From positions 142,295 through 206,294 of the forward strand of contig NZ_LMLH01000033.1 in NCBI RefSeq assembly GCF_001421885.1: a stretch of DNA of 64,000 bases, written 5' to 3'. The DNA is from Pseudomonas sp. Leaf48 (GTDB lineage: Bacteria > Pseudomonadota > Gammaproteobacteria > Pseudomonadales > Pseudomonadaceae). The position numbers and the translations under genes are program-made. A model generated the notes under the pieces. The model did no database searches. It saw nothing but the letters and a program-made list of their open reading frames with translations, and was not told where the DNA came from. Positions 1-8,942 of this stretch are shown piece by piece (position 1 is the stretch's first letter; every line of letters starts with the position of its first letter).

Positions 1-542
1 TTGATCCGACCCAGGGCCAGCGTTATCAGGGCATCGTCGACCTTGACGGCGAAACCCTGTCCGAATGCTTCACCAATTATTTCGTGATGTCCCAGCAGGT
101 CGGCACGCGTTTCTGGCTGTACGCCGATGGCCGTCGCGCCCGTGGTCTGTTACTGCAGCAATTACCCGCTGATCGCTTGAAAGACGAAGAAGATCGCGCC
201 GCCAGTTGGCAGCACATCACTGCACTGGGTAGCACCCTGACCGCCGATGAGCTGCTGAGCCTGGACAACGAAACCGTGCTCCATCGCCTCTATCACGAAG
301 AGCAGGTGCGCCTGTTTGATGTGCAGAAGCTGCGCTTCCGCTGCAGTTGCTCGCGCGAACGTTCGGCCAATGCCCTGGTCAGTCTGGGTATGGAAGATGC
401 GCAGCAACTGGTGGTCGAACACGGCGGCAACATTGAGATCGACTGTCAGTTCTGCAACGAGCGTTATCTGTTCGATGCCGCCGACGTCACTCAATTATTC
501 GCTGGAGCGGGTGTTGATACGCCGTCAGATACCCGGCACTAA
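1..542 (+). CDS. hslO: Hsp33 redox-regulated chaperone (5'-truncated)
   Basis: C-terminal 179 residues of the heat-shock holdase Hsp33; the reading frame is open from base 3 back through the window edge, so the start lies outside. The tail carries the redox switch: CSCS (CxC) followed about 30 residues later by CQFC (CxxC). In the family these four cysteines bind zinc when reduced and form disulfides on oxidative stress, which unlocks chaperone activity in the cytoplasm. pckA follows on the same strand after 179 bp, the usual Pseudomonas arrangement. Identification is secure; only the missing N-terminus limits the description. Confidence 0.95.
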   Translation, partial: DPTQGQRYQGIVDLDGETLSECFTNYFVMSQQVGTRFWLYADGRRARGLLLQQLPADRLKDEEDRAASWQHITALGSTLTADELLSLDNETVLHRLYHEEQVRLFDVQKLRFRCSCSRERSANALVSLGMEDAQQLVVEHGGNIEIDCQFCNERYLFDAADVTQLFAGAGVDTPSDTRH

Positions 543-721
543 AACGGTTCAGCGCAGGTAAATTCACTGGAGACCGCCGGAATAACGCCGTTACGACGGG
601 AGGGCCCTACTTTTTTTGGGCTTTTCTGGCATAATCCGGCCCACTTTTTTCGCGGTAGTAGTGCACGACTTTCTACTACAAAACGTTTGGAGCACTCGGC
701 CACTGGCCGACGGGGAACCTC

Positions 722-2263
722 ATGACGCAAGCCAATAACGCCGTGTACACCGATCTGAGTGTTGATGATCTGGTTAAAGAAGCCCTCAACCGCGGTGAAG
801 GCGAGCTTGCCGATACCGGCGCACTGGTAGTTCGCACCGGTCACCGTACTGGCCGTTCGCCAGTCGATCGCTTCATCGTTGAAGAGCCGAGCACCCAGGC
901 CGCTATCGCCTGGGGCCCGATCAACCGCAAGTTCCCGGCCGACAAGTTCGATGCCCTGTGGGCTCGCGTCGAGGCGTTCAACAACGCGCAAGAGCATTTC
1001 GTTTCCCACGTGCATGTAGGTGCGGCCGCCGACCACTACCTGGCCGTGAAGATGACCACCCAGACCGCCTGGCAGAACCTGTTCGGCCGTTGCCTGTTCA
1101 TCAATCCTGCCCAGTACAACCCGGCTGGCCGTGAAGAGTGGCAGGTTCTCAACGTCGCCAACTTCGAGTGCGTTCCGGAGCGTGACGGCACCAACTCCGA
1201 CGGCTGTGTGATCATCAACTTCGCGCAGAAGAAAGTGCTGATCGCCGGCATGCGTTACGCCGGTGAAATGAAGAAAGCCATGTTCTCCGTGCAGAACTTC
1301 CTGCTGCCGGCCGCCGACGTGCTGCCAATGCACTGCGCTGCCAACATCGGCGAAGAAGGCGACGTGACCCTGTTCTTCGGTCTGTCGGGCACCGGTAAAA
1401 CCACTCTGTCGGCAGACGAAAGCCGTTACCTGATCGGTGACGACGAGCACGGCTGGGGTGAGGGCGTGGTGTTCAACATCGAAGGCGGTTGCTATGCCAA
1501 GTGCATCGACCTGTCCGAGAAGAACGAGCCGGTCATCTGGAAAGCCATCAAGCACGGTGCAGTCCTGGAAAACGTCGTTATCGATGACGCCAAGCACGCC
1601 GACTACGCTGATGTCAGCCTGACCCAGAACAGCCGCGCTGCTTACCCGCTGGAGCACGTTGCCAAGCGTTCCGAGCAGAACCTGGGTGGCGAGCCGAACG
1701 CTGTAATCTTCCTGACTTGCGACCTGACCGGCGTCCTGCCGCCAGTGTCGATCCTGAGCGAAGAACAAGCGGCCTACCACTTCCTGTCCGGCTACACCGC
1801 TCTGGTGGGTTCGACTGAAATGGGTTCGGGCAGCGGCATCAAGTCGACTTTCTCCACCTGCTTCGGCGCACCGTTCTTCCCGCGCCCGGCTGGCGAATAC
1901 GCTGAGCTGCTGATCAAGCGCATCCGCGGCTTCGGCTCCAAGGTCTACCTGGTCAATACCGGTTGGACCGGCGGCGGCTACGGCGTCGGCAAGCGCTTCA
2001 ACATCCCGACCACCCGTGCGGTGATCGCTGCGATCCAGAGCGGCGCTCTGATCGGTGCCGAGACCGAGCACCTGGACACCATCAACCTCGACGTGCCACT
2101 GGCCGTACCGGGCGTTGAGACTGGCCTGCTGAACCCACGCAACACCTGGGCTGATAAAGCCGCCTACGACGAATCGGCCAAAGCACTGGCCGGTCTGTTC
2201 ATCGAGAACTTCAAGAAGTTCGACGTGAGCGATGCGATCAAGGCTGCCGGTCCAAAGCTGTAA
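722..2263 (+). CDS. pckA: Phosphoenolpyruvate carboxykinase (ATP)
   Basis: 513-residue ATP-type PEP carboxykinase, which converts oxaloacetate plus ATP to PEP, CO2 and ADP at the entry to gluconeogenesis. Visible motifs are the substrate-binding region near residues 40-50 (RTGHRTGRSP), the P-loop GLSGTGKT at 220-227 and the metal-binding IGDDEHGW at about 238-245. Length is close to the E. coli enzyme. The ATG at 722 is preceded by a weak GGGGAA region. A rho-independent terminator follows at 2284. Single-gene transcription unit. Confidence 0.97.
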   Translation: MTQANNAVYTDLSVDDLVKEALNRGEGELADTGALVVRTGHRTGRSPVDRFIVEEPSTQAAIAWGPINRKFPADKFDALWARVEAFNNAQEHFVSHVHVGAAADHYLAVKMTTQTAWQNLFGRCLFINPAQYNPAGREEWQVLNVANFECVPERDGTNSDGCVIINFAQKKVLIAGMRYAGEMKKAMFSVQNFLLPAADVLPMHCAANIGEEGDVTLFFGLSGTGKTTLSADESRYLIGDDEHGWGEGVVFNIEGGCYAKCIDLSEKNEPVIWKAIKHGAVLENVVIDDAKHADYADVSLTQNSRAAYPLEHVAKRSEQNLGGEPNAVIFLTCDLTGVLPPVSILSEEQAAYHFLSGYTALVGSTEMGSGSGIKSTFSTCFGAPFFPRPAGEYAELLIKRIRGFGSKVYLVNTGWTGGGYGVGKRFNIPTTRAVIAAIQSGALIGAETEHLDTINLDVPLAVPGVETGLLNPRNTWADKAAYDESAKALAGLFIENFKKFDVSDAIKAAGPKL

Positions 2264-2283
2264 GCGCTGGTTTCAAGCCATGA

Positions 2284-2313
2284 AAAAGCCGCCCCTCGGG
2301 GCGGTTTTTTTAT
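2284..2313 (+). terminator. Terminator after pckA
   Basis: AAAAGCCGCCCC-TC-GGGGCGG followed by a run of seven T, starting 20 bp after the pckA stop. A strong intrinsic terminator for the plus strand. Confidence 0.9.
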
Positions 2314-2369
2314 GCCCGTGGGTTTGGGTTTTCAAGTGCTTGTTGCAATGGGCGTGACTGAGAGCAAAT

Positions 2370-2648
2370 TCAGGGCAAACGCTGGCGGGCGATTTCAAGC
2401 AGGTCATTGCCATCCTGGGTGAGCAGGTAAAGCGCGCTGACGATCTTCGGGATATCACTCGCATCGGCCTGCTTGAAGCACAGGCAATACAGGGTTTCGA
2501 GCAGATCGCTGGCGGCTCGGATGCGCTGTCGGGCGGCGTCGAGGATCTCGTGGGGATCGGCCTCCGTATCGATGACCAGTACCGGAGTTTCGCTGTAACT
2601 GGTTTTGAGCGGGTGATAGCGGTCTGGCAACGAATCTGGCTTGTCCAT
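2370..2648 (-). CDS. Small DUF6124/DUF3077-like protein
   Basis: 92-residue cytoplasmic protein when started at the ATG at 2648 (MDKPDSLPDRYHPL), which has AGGA about 12 bases upstream; a longer reading from 2699 lacks a good ribosome site. The central pattern, PVLVIDTEADPHEIL followed by two amphipathic helices ending in a DLLEIARQRLP tail, resembles the small Pseudomonas DUF6124/DUF3077 family. Function is unknown in that family. The gene stands alone, convergent with pckA. Confidence 0.6.
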   Translation of the reverse strand: MDKPDSLPDRYHPLKTSYSETPVLVIDTEADPHEILDAARQRIRAASDLLETLYCLCFKQADASDIPKIVSALYLLTQDGNDLLEIARQRLP

Positions 2649-2902
2649 CGAGGTGGGTCCTGTGCGAAATCGGCAAGTGTTCCCGGCAGGGCGAGACACT
2701 GTTTTCAGCCGTGCCGGAAACTATAGAAGGGAGGGAGGTTGCGCGACAAGACGGCTGAGGAGGACAGGTTTTGTAGGGCTTTTATTGTGTCTGGCGGAAG
2801 AGGCCTACGCATCTCCCAAGGTTTTACCTTGCATAGCCACTTTCGGTAAAAAAACCGACAGGGGAGAGGGACGCCGCATGGCAAAGTCGGGGAAGTGGAG
2901 CG

Positions 2903-3028
2903 TCAGAAGTTGTAGGAAACTTCGTAGACTCTCACTCAGTAACCGCGAACACCTGTGAGTGCGATGCCTGCCTGACCGGTGAAGCTGGAGGTGCGTGTGG
3001 CGTACTTGGGATCGCAGTGTCCGGTCCA
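2903..3028 (-). pseudogene. Possible outer-membrane beta-barrel C-terminal relic
   Basis: Just downstream of the S8 peptidase stop, in a different frame, 41 codons read as an outer-membrane barrel tail interrupted by one TGA (2938-2936): ...GQAGIALTGVRGY*VRVYEVSYNF, then a stop at 2905-2903. The final ten residues alternate hydrophobically (V,V,Y,V,Y,F) and end in Phe, as a Bam beta-signal does. S8 peptidases of the SphB1/PspA type are lipoprotein or signal-peptide autotransporters with a C-terminal barrel, so this may be what remains after a deletion. It is short and could be chance. The rest of the 387-bp gap (2649-3035) shows no gene. Confidence 0.35.
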
Positions 3029-3035
3029 TGGCGGA

Positions 3036-4097
3036 TTATTCGATTGTGGATTGAGATGGAAGACGTGAAGCCGCTTCCAGGTCCAGCAGCCCTCTGCCGT
3101 ATGCTTCACTGTTGGCATAGATGCCAGTCCGGTTCGCTGTCGCCAGCAGGTGTTCACGTACCTGCTGTGCAGTGAGCTCGGGGTAGCGGCTTTGCAATGC
3201 CGCCAGAGCACCGCTGACCAGCGCGGCGGCGGGTGACGTGCCCGCGGTTTGTACGTACCCACCATCCTTGCTGGTGGTCAGCAAGCCCTGGTCCGCTCCG
3301 GAGTCGCCACCCGGTACGGCAATGCACCATGCTGCCGCCACGCCGCAGTAGTTGGACTTGGCATTGATGGCAGTCCCATCGTTTTTCAATGCAACAACGG
3401 CGATCCAGCCTTTTTCCAGTTCAGGTATGGCGAGGGGCAAACCCGGTTCGGCCAAGGGTTCGCGTTTGAGTTCGTTTCCAGTCGGGAACACAAATACGGC
3501 GCCGTCCCGCACCAGTTTTCGCGCGGTTGACAATGACTCCGGCATGACCTGTTTGTAGCGCTCTTCATTGATTTCTGTCGCAGGAATGGCGTTGGCCCAC
3601 GAGTTGTTCAGTATGCGTGCACCTTTGTCGAAACCCGATTGCCATGATTGCGCGATCTCACTGTCGAAAAAAAAAGGCTCATTGTCGTCGCCGAAACGAA
3701 AAGGGATCAGCTGTGCGTCGAACGCGACGCCGTGCATACCCTGATCGTCCTTGTTGGCGGCGATAATTCCAGCCATCTGGGTGCCGTGACCGATTCGATC
3801 AAGGCCACCGGGACGTTTCTCGACGTAGTCGAAACCGGGATCACGAATTCTGCCCTGGAATTGCGGCAGGTCGGCGTTCAGGCCCGAATCGATCAACGCA
3901 ACTGTCACTCCCCGTCCAGTGCCACCGCGTTCGTAGAGGTGCGATGCGTTGATCACCCCCAACCCTTTTTGAGCTTGATACTCAGGTGTGTTGAATGCGT
4001 CCGGCACTACGGGGAGATGGTGAGAGGCTCTGCATCCGCCAAGAAGCTGCGCAGTGGTCATCATCAGGGCAAAGGGAACTACAAAGGTTTTAAGCAT
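3036..4097 (-). CDS. Subtilisin-like (S8) serine peptidase lipoprotein
   Basis: 353-residue S8 peptidase. A lipoprotein signal peptide ends at a lipobox LLGGC (Cys22) with Arg at +2, predicting lipidation and outer-membrane sorting. The catalytic triad is complete: Asp70 (ALIDSG), His104 (GHGTQMAG), Ser288 (GTSPAAA), with the oxyanion Asn208 (PTGNEL). The protein ends right after the catalytic domain (GRGLLDLEAA), where SphB1/PspA-type autotransporters would continue into a barrel; a possible barrel relic lies just behind it. ATG at 4097 is well placed for the signal peptide. It is transcribed divergently from the RecQ-like helicase. Substrate unknown. Confidence 0.85.
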   Translation of the reverse strand: MLKTFVVPFALMMTTAQLLGGCRASHHLPVVPDAFNTPEYQAQKGLGVINASHLYERGGTGRGVTVALIDSGLNADLPQFQGRIRDPGFDYVEKRPGGLDRIGHGTQMAGIIAANKDDQGMHGVAFDAQLIPFRFGDDNEPFFFDSEIAQSWQSGFDKGARILNNSWANAIPATEINEERYKQVMPESLSTARKLVRDGAVFVFPTGNELKREPLAEPGLPLAIPELEKGWIAVVALKNDGTAINAKSNYCGVAAAWCIAVPGGDSGADQGLLTTSKDGGYVQTAGTSPAAALVSGALAALQSRYPELTAQQVREHLLATANRTGIYANSEAYGRGLLDLEAASRLPSQSTIE

Positions 4098-4344
4098 GAT
4101 CGGTCCTTCGAAAGGGGGACGCGCTACTCAGCCTTCCTGACTTCGCGCGGTGTAGGTGAACCATAACCCTGGGAGGTGCAAGCTAGTCAGATGGCAACGT
4201 GCTTCATGTATTTCAATCCGTGGCGCGAGCAGAACGGGTGACGCTGTATTATCCGGTATGGTTTTTACCCCCGACCTTTTCTCGACTCGCTGCGATCGCC
4301 GGCTAGGCTTTGCACATCGCAGCAGTCAACGGAGTGACAGCGTT

Positions 4345-6279
4345 ATGCACAGCACCCTGGAGCAGGTTTTCGGTTATCCACAATTTCGCCCGGGTCAGGA
4401 GACTGCCGTCAGCGCCGTGTTGGAGGGGCGCTCCGCTGCGGCGATTTTCCCTACCGGGTCCGGCAAGTCCCTTTGTTATCAATTACCGGCAGTGTTGCTG
4501 CCGCATCTGACGCTGGTGGTCTCGCCGTTGCTGGCGCTGATGCAGGATCAACTGGCGTTCCTCCAGCGCCATGGCATCGCCGCAGGCAGTATCGATTCGG
4601 CCCAGAGCCGCGATGACGCCAGCGATGTGATGGCCCGTGCAAAGTCCGGCGAACTGAAAATCCTGATGATTTCCGTGGAGCGCCTGAAGAACGAGCGCTT
4701 TCGCAACTTTTTGCAGCAGGTACCGATCTCGCTACTGGTGGTGGACGAGGCTCATTGCATCTCGGAGTGGGGCCACAATTTCCGTCCGGACTACCTCAAG
4801 CTTCCCGATTACCAACGCCAATTCAACATCCAGCAGGTGCTGCTGCTTACCGCTACCGCCACGCCCAAAGTGATCGCAGACATGCAGGCCAAATTCGCCA
4901 TCGCAGCCGACGATGTGGTGACTACCGGTTTCTATCGGCCGAACCTCAACCTGCTGGTAGAGCCGGTTCGCGGCCAGGACAAGCGACGACGTCTCGTCGA
5001 ATGGATGAGCGAACGTCCCGACCAGCCAAGCATCGTCTATGTAACCCTGCAGAAAACCGCTGAGCACATTGCCGAGCACCTGGGTCGCAACGGTATTCAG
5101 GCCGAGGCCTATCACGCGGGGTTGCCCCATGAACAACGGGAGGCGATTCAGCGTCGGTTCATGGGCGGACAGTCCAACTGCATCGTCGCGACCATCGCGT
5201 TCGGCATGGGCATCGACAAGAGCGACATTCGCAACGTGGTGCATTTCGATCTGCCCAAATCCATCGAAAACTACAGCCAGGAAATCGGCCGCGCCGGGCG
5301 TGACGGACAGCCTTCCGATTGCCTGGTATTGGCCAACCGCGACAGCCTCAACGTGCTGGAAAATTTCGTCTATGGCGACACTCCCGAGCACGCCGGTATT
5401 CGCTGCGTACTCGACGAATTGCAGGCTGCTGCGCCGCAAGGTCAGTGGGAGTTTTTGCTGGGGCCGTTGGCGGACCAGAGCAACATTCGCCAGCTACCGC
5501 TCAAGACCTTGCTGGTGCAACTGGAGTTGCGCGGGATCATCGCCCCGCGCTATGCCTATTACGCCGAATACCGCTTCAAGTATTTGCAGGAGCCCGAGGC
5601 CTTGCTGGCCCGTTTCGAGGGGGAACGCAGGGATTTCGTCGCCGCGATCATCCAGACTTCCAGCCGCGCACGGACCTGGGCCACGGTGAATTTCGATGCG
5701 TTGTATGAACAGCATCAGGCCGAACGCACTCGGGTGGTGAGGGCGTTGGATTACTTTCAGGAAAAGGGTTGGGTCGAGCTGGAAAGTAAACAGATGACCG
5801 AGGTCTACAGCCTGCTGCAAACCGGTTTCGACAGCGTCGTGTTGAGTGAAGAGTTGCACGCTTGTTTCACCCGGCATGAGCAAACCGAGATCGCGCGGAT
5901 TCACGCCATGTTGGCGCTTTTTGCCACTGACAGGTGTTTGGGTTATCGCCTGGCCGAGTACTTTGGTGATGACAATGCACCGCAGCAGTGCGGGCATTGT
6001 TCGGTGTGTCACGGGCAGGTGGCGCGCCTGCCGGCACCACCGGATTTGCCGGCGCTTGTGGATAAAAATTTCGAGGCGTTGTGTGCAGACTTTATCCACA
6101 GGCACGAGCAATACACCGGCACATTACCTTCGGCCGAGCGTGTGACGCGGTTTTTGTGCGGCATCAGCGTTCCGCTATTTACCAAACTCAAGGCGCGGGC
6201 CATTTCGGGTTTTGCGGTGCTGGAGGTTTACCCGTACGCCGAAGTGCGCGATTGGGCCCAACAGCATCTCTCAGTCTGA
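4345..6279 (+). CDS. RecQ-family ATP-dependent DNA helicase
   Basis: 644 residues from the ATG at 4345, chosen over the upstream in-frame start at 4156 because GGAG sits 10 bases before it and RecQ homology begins there. Superfamily 2 motifs: Walker A FPTGSGKS (Lys41), DEAH at 134-137, TATATP motif III, and the C-terminal helicase block ending in QEIGRAGRDGQ. A RecQ-type zinc cluster is seen near GYRLAEYFGDD..CGHCSVCHG. I see no HRDC domain, so this looks like the shorter second RecQ of pseudomonads and not canonical RecQ. It unwinds 3'-5' during recombination repair; exact role unknown. Confidence 0.85.
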   Translation: MHSTLEQVFGYPQFRPGQETAVSAVLEGRSAAAIFPTGSGKSLCYQLPAVLLPHLTLVVSPLLALMQDQLAFLQRHGIAAGSIDSAQSRDDASDVMARAKSGELKILMISVERLKNERFRNFLQQVPISLLVVDEAHCISEWGHNFRPDYLKLPDYQRQFNIQQVLLLTATATPKVIADMQAKFAIAADDVVTTGFYRPNLNLLVEPVRGQDKRRRLVEWMSERPDQPSIVYVTLQKTAEHIAEHLGRNGIQAEAYHAGLPHEQREAIQRRFMGGQSNCIVATIAFGMGIDKSDIRNVVHFDLPKSIENYSQEIGRAGRDGQPSDCLVLANRDSLNVLENFVYGDTPEHAGIRCVLDELQAAAPQGQWEFLLGPLADQSNIRQLPLKTLLVQLELRGIIAPRYAYYAEYRFKYLQEPEALLARFEGERRDFVAAIIQTSSRARTWATVNFDALYEQHQAERTRVVRALDYFQEKGWVELESKQMTEVYSLLQTGFDSVVLSEELHACFTRHEQTEIARIHAMLALFATDRCLGYRLAEYFGDDNAPQQCGHCSVCHGQVARLPAPPDLPALVDKNFEALCADFIHRHEQYTGTLPSAERVTRFLCGISVPLFTKLKARAISGFAVLEVYPYAEVRDWAQQHLSV

Positions 6280-6403
6280 TCGGTGATCTTTCTGAGGTGT
6301 ATCCACGCGCTGAATGTTGTTCATCACAGGAATAAATTTCAAAAAAGCACAGTGGCTGATTATGGTGATGGCTGTCTTCGGATCGCCAACAAGAGAACAG
6401 AAT

Positions 6404-7630
6404 ATGAGCCAGACACCGTCGAATATTCAGCGCGCCGCCGTCATCGGCGCGGGCACCATGGGCCGGGGCATTGTCATGTGCCTGGCCAACGCCGGGGTGG
6501 CGGTGCAGTGGGTCGATAACAACCCCCAGATGCTGGAACAAGCGCTGACGTCAGTGGCGGACACCTACGCCCACAGCGTGCGACAAGGCCGGATCGATCA
6601 GGCCGAGGCCGATGATCGTATCGCCCGAGTAACGACAGCACCCGATTATGCGGCTATACGGGATGTCGACCTGGTCATCGAAGCGGTCTACGAAAACCTC
6701 GAACTCAAGCAGAAAATCTTCCGCGAACTGGACGCTCTGCTTAAACCTGAAGCCATCCTGGCCAGCAACACCTCGGCGCTGGACATCGATACCATCGCTG
6801 CAGTCACTCGCCGTCCGCAACAGGTCCTGGGCCTGCATTTCTTCAGTCCGGCGCACATCATGAAGCTGCTGGAAATCGTTCGTGGCGCGCAGACCGCCCC
6901 GGCGGTGCTTGAAGCCGCTCTGGCACTGGGCAAGCGCATGGGCAAGGTCAGCATAGTGGCGGGTAATTGCCCGGGTTTTATCGGCAACCGCATGCTGCGG
7001 ACCTACACCCACGAAGCGCGCAAGATGTTGCTTGAAGGTGCTTTTCCTCACCAGGTCGACGCAGCCCTGCAAGGCTTCGGTTTTGCCATGGGACCGTTCC
7101 GCATGTACGACGTGGTTGGTGTCGATCTGGAATGGCGCGCTCGACAATTATCCGGCACAGGGCAGGATGCGCCGCAGTTTCAGGTAGATAATCGTCTGTG
7201 CGAAGCGGGTCGTTTCGGCCAGAAGAGCGGCAATGGCTATTACCACTATGAGCCGGGTAGTCGCCAGGCCGAACACGATCCGCAGGTTGATGCGCTGGTA
7301 CTGCAGGTCAGCGAGGATCTCGGGTTCCACCGTCGCGAGATTGGCCCGGAGGAAGTCCTGGAGCGGTGTTTGTTGGCGTTGGTCAACGAAGGCGCGAAGA
7401 TTCTTGAGGAGGGTATCGCGGGATCAGCCCATGACATCGATCTGGTATACCTCAACGGGTACGGTTTCCCGGCGGACAAGGGCGGACCGATGGCTTGGGC
7501 GGATCAGCAAGGTTTGGCGGATGTTCATCAGCGGCTGGTAGCGCTCGAGACGCGGCAGGGTGACCACTGGCGGCCGGCGCGCTTGATTGGTGAGCTGGCG
7601 GCGGGGGGTAAAGGGTTTGCTGACAAGTAA
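6404..7630 (+). CDS. 3-hydroxyacyl-CoA dehydrogenase
   Basis: 408 residues from ATG 6404; the N-terminal Rossmann glycine motif GAGTMGRGI begins 14 residues in, so the longer reading from 6314 is unlikely. It oxidises L-3-hydroxyacyl-CoA to 3-ketoacyl-CoA with NAD+. The order is an NAD-binding domain (about 1-190, with HFFSPAHIMKLLEI carrying the catalytic His) and two copies of the helical C-terminal domain (NGYYHYEPG, then NGYGFPADKGGPM). Without a hydratase part it resembles a stand-alone PaaH/FadB-type dehydrogenase. A hotdog thioesterase follows 90 bp downstream, suggesting a small acyl-CoA handling operon. Substrate chain unknown. Confidence 0.9.
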   Translation: MSQTPSNIQRAAVIGAGTMGRGIVMCLANAGVAVQWVDNNPQMLEQALTSVADTYAHSVRQGRIDQAEADDRIARVTTAPDYAAIRDVDLVIEAVYENLELKQKIFRELDALLKPEAILASNTSALDIDTIAAVTRRPQQVLGLHFFSPAHIMKLLEIVRGAQTAPAVLEAALALGKRMGKVSIVAGNCPGFIGNRMLRTYTHEARKMLLEGAFPHQVDAALQGFGFAMGPFRMYDVVGVDLEWRARQLSGTGQDAPQFQVDNRLCEAGRFGQKSGNGYYHYEPGSRQAEHDPQVDALVLQVSEDLGFHRREIGPEEVLERCLLALVNEGAKILEEGIAGSAHDIDLVYLNGYGFPADKGGPMAWADQQGLADVHQRLVALETRQGDHWRPARLIGELAAGGKGFADK

Positions 7631-7720
7631 TGGGTATGGCGCCTTAGTGGGCTAGCCCGCAAAGAACGATAACGAGATTTTCGCCTTGAACTGGCAAACC
7701 AACTCCAGGAACCAACGCTG

Positions 7721-8140
7721 ATGCCCCAACGCTGCGAATACCCGCACTACCAGTCTGTTACCACGCGCTGGCACGACAACGATGCCTACGGTCACGTCAA
7801 TAACGTCACCTACTACAGCTTTTTCGACACGGCGGTGAACACTTACCTGATCGAAGTCGGTGGCCTTGATATCCATGATGGCGAGGTGGTGGGATTCGTG
7901 GTGAGTTCAGCCTGCGACTACTTCGCTTCCGTTGCGTTTCCGGACCGGATAGAGATTGGCTTGCGGGTCGGCAAGCTGGGTAACAGTTCCGTGCAATATG
8001 AGCTGGCGGTATTCAAGGAGGGGGAGGATGAGGCCTGTGCGGCCGGCCGCTTCGTGCATGTATTCGTAGATCGTGTTTCGAACCAGCCGACGCCGATTCC
8101 GGCAGGACTGCGCAACGCTCTGGAGCGGCTCGTGGTTTAA
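7721..8140 (+). CDS. 4HBT-type acyl-CoA thioesterase
   Basis: 139-residue hotdog-fold thioesterase. The active-site region TRWHDNDAYGHVNNVTYY is the 4-hydroxybenzoyl-CoA thioesterase signature, with the Asp/Asn typical of the family. It hydrolyses a CoA thioester in the cytoplasm; the substrate cannot be read from sequence. ATG 7721 has CCAGGAACC upstream. It follows the hydroxyacyl-CoA dehydrogenase on the same strand and ends directly before a strong terminator, so the two probably form one unit. Confidence 0.88.
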   Translation: MPQRCEYPHYQSVTTRWHDNDAYGHVNNVTYYSFFDTAVNTYLIEVGGLDIHDGEVVGFVVSSACDYFASVAFPDRIEIGLRVGKLGNSSVQYELAVFKEGEDEACAAGRFVHVFVDRVSNQPTPIPAGLRNALERLVV

Positions 8141-8143
8141 AAT

Positions 8144-8176
8144 AAAAAAACGCAGCCCTCGGGCTGCGTTTTTCTT
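8144..8176. terminator. Bidirectional terminator
   Basis: AAAAACGCAGCCC-TC-GGGCTGCGTTTTT between the convergent thioesterase gene and glycine-zipper gene. It has A- and T-tracts on either side and can stop transcripts from both. Confidence 0.9.
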
Positions 8177-8201
8177 ACCTGCCTGCGAAACCATTCCGGT
8201 C

Positions 8202-8693
8202 TCAATGACGGTGACGGTAGTACTTCTTGTGATGCTTGCGATGGCCATAGGCATGACCGCGACCCGGGTGGCCGTCACGGTAGTAGCGGCCGTCGCGATG
8301 ACCGCCACGATAATCATCGCCGTCATCATCATCGTACTTGTTGCCCATGTAGTTACCCAGCGCACCGCCAGCACCGCCGCCTACTGCGGCGCCGACCAGG
8401 CTGCCGGAGGTGCCGCCAACATTGCGCCCGACCACGTTACCGCCTGCCGCGCCCAACGCACCACCAATGGCGGCTTCGCCACGGCTGTGTTTGTCTGCGC
8501 CGACTGCGCTACCACCCGCGCCGCCGAGGGCCGCGCCAATGGTTGAACCTGTACTGCCGCCCAGTGACTGGCCGACGACCGAGCCCAAAACCCCGCCCAA
8601 CGCGCCGCCCACACCTGCTTCGGTGTTTCCGCCGGCAGAGGCAATGCCACTGACAAGGCCAAGGGACAACAGGAGAATCGAGGAGAACTTCAT
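8202..8693 (-). CDS. Glycine-zipper protein with His-rich tail
   Basis: 163-residue exported protein. Residues 1-20 are a cleavable signal peptide (ends ASAGG). About residues 26-115 consist almost entirely of GxxxG/AxxxG repeats (GGALGGVLGSVVGQ and similar), the glycine-zipper pattern that packs helices in membranes. From about 118 the chain turns acidic (DDDDGDD) and then rich in His, Arg, Tyr and Gly (GHRKHHKKYYRHRH), which might bind metal or a polyanion. The start has GAGG 9 bases upstream. No catalytic domain is visible; an envelope-associated role is inferred. Confidence 0.8.
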   Translation of the reverse strand: MKFSSILLLSLGLVSGIASAGGNTEAGVGGALGGVLGSVVGQSLGGSTGSTIGAALGGAGGSAVGADKHSRGEAAIGGALGAAGGNVVGRNVGGTSGSLVGAAVGGGAGGALGNYMGNKYDDDDGDDYRGGHRDGRYYRDGHPGRGHAYGHRKHHKKYYRHRH

Positions 8694-8851
8694 GGAGGAA
8701 CCTCAAGGGGATGACGGCTCGATCCTGAGGCTGTATCAGTGGAGTGACAATCGAAATCCGACGAGTAACACGACTTGTGCACAATTCTATAAGTTATTGT
8801 TTTTTAGACGGAACTTAAGCGATTTTCGCTGGTCTTTAGTTACTTCGGAAT

Positions 8852-8881
8852 GGCCGTTTTTGTGAAAAAACGGCCTTTTTT
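8852..8881 (+). terminator. Hairpin with T-run, orientation unexplained
   Basis: GGCCGTTTTT-GTGA-AAAAACGGCC followed by TTTTTTG on the plus strand. Both neighbouring genes (fdhF ending at 8943 and the glycine-zipper gene starting at 8693) lie on the minus strand, so it is not placed as a conventional terminator for either. The A-run before the stem on the minus strand may give weak termination of fdhF. Confidence 0.5.
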
Positions 8882-8942
8882 GTGGGCGATTGGAAAGTTG
8901 CCGGATGGTCCCGATCATGTGTTGTCAGGGCCTGCTGACGCT

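Noticed and set aside
539..2071. 510-codon open frame opposite pckA
   Set aside because: Antisense shadow of a high-GC gene; pckA is complete and its protein unmistakable.
4156..4344. Longer N-terminus for the RecQ-like gene
   Set aside because: No homology or ribosome site; the ATG at 4345 has both.
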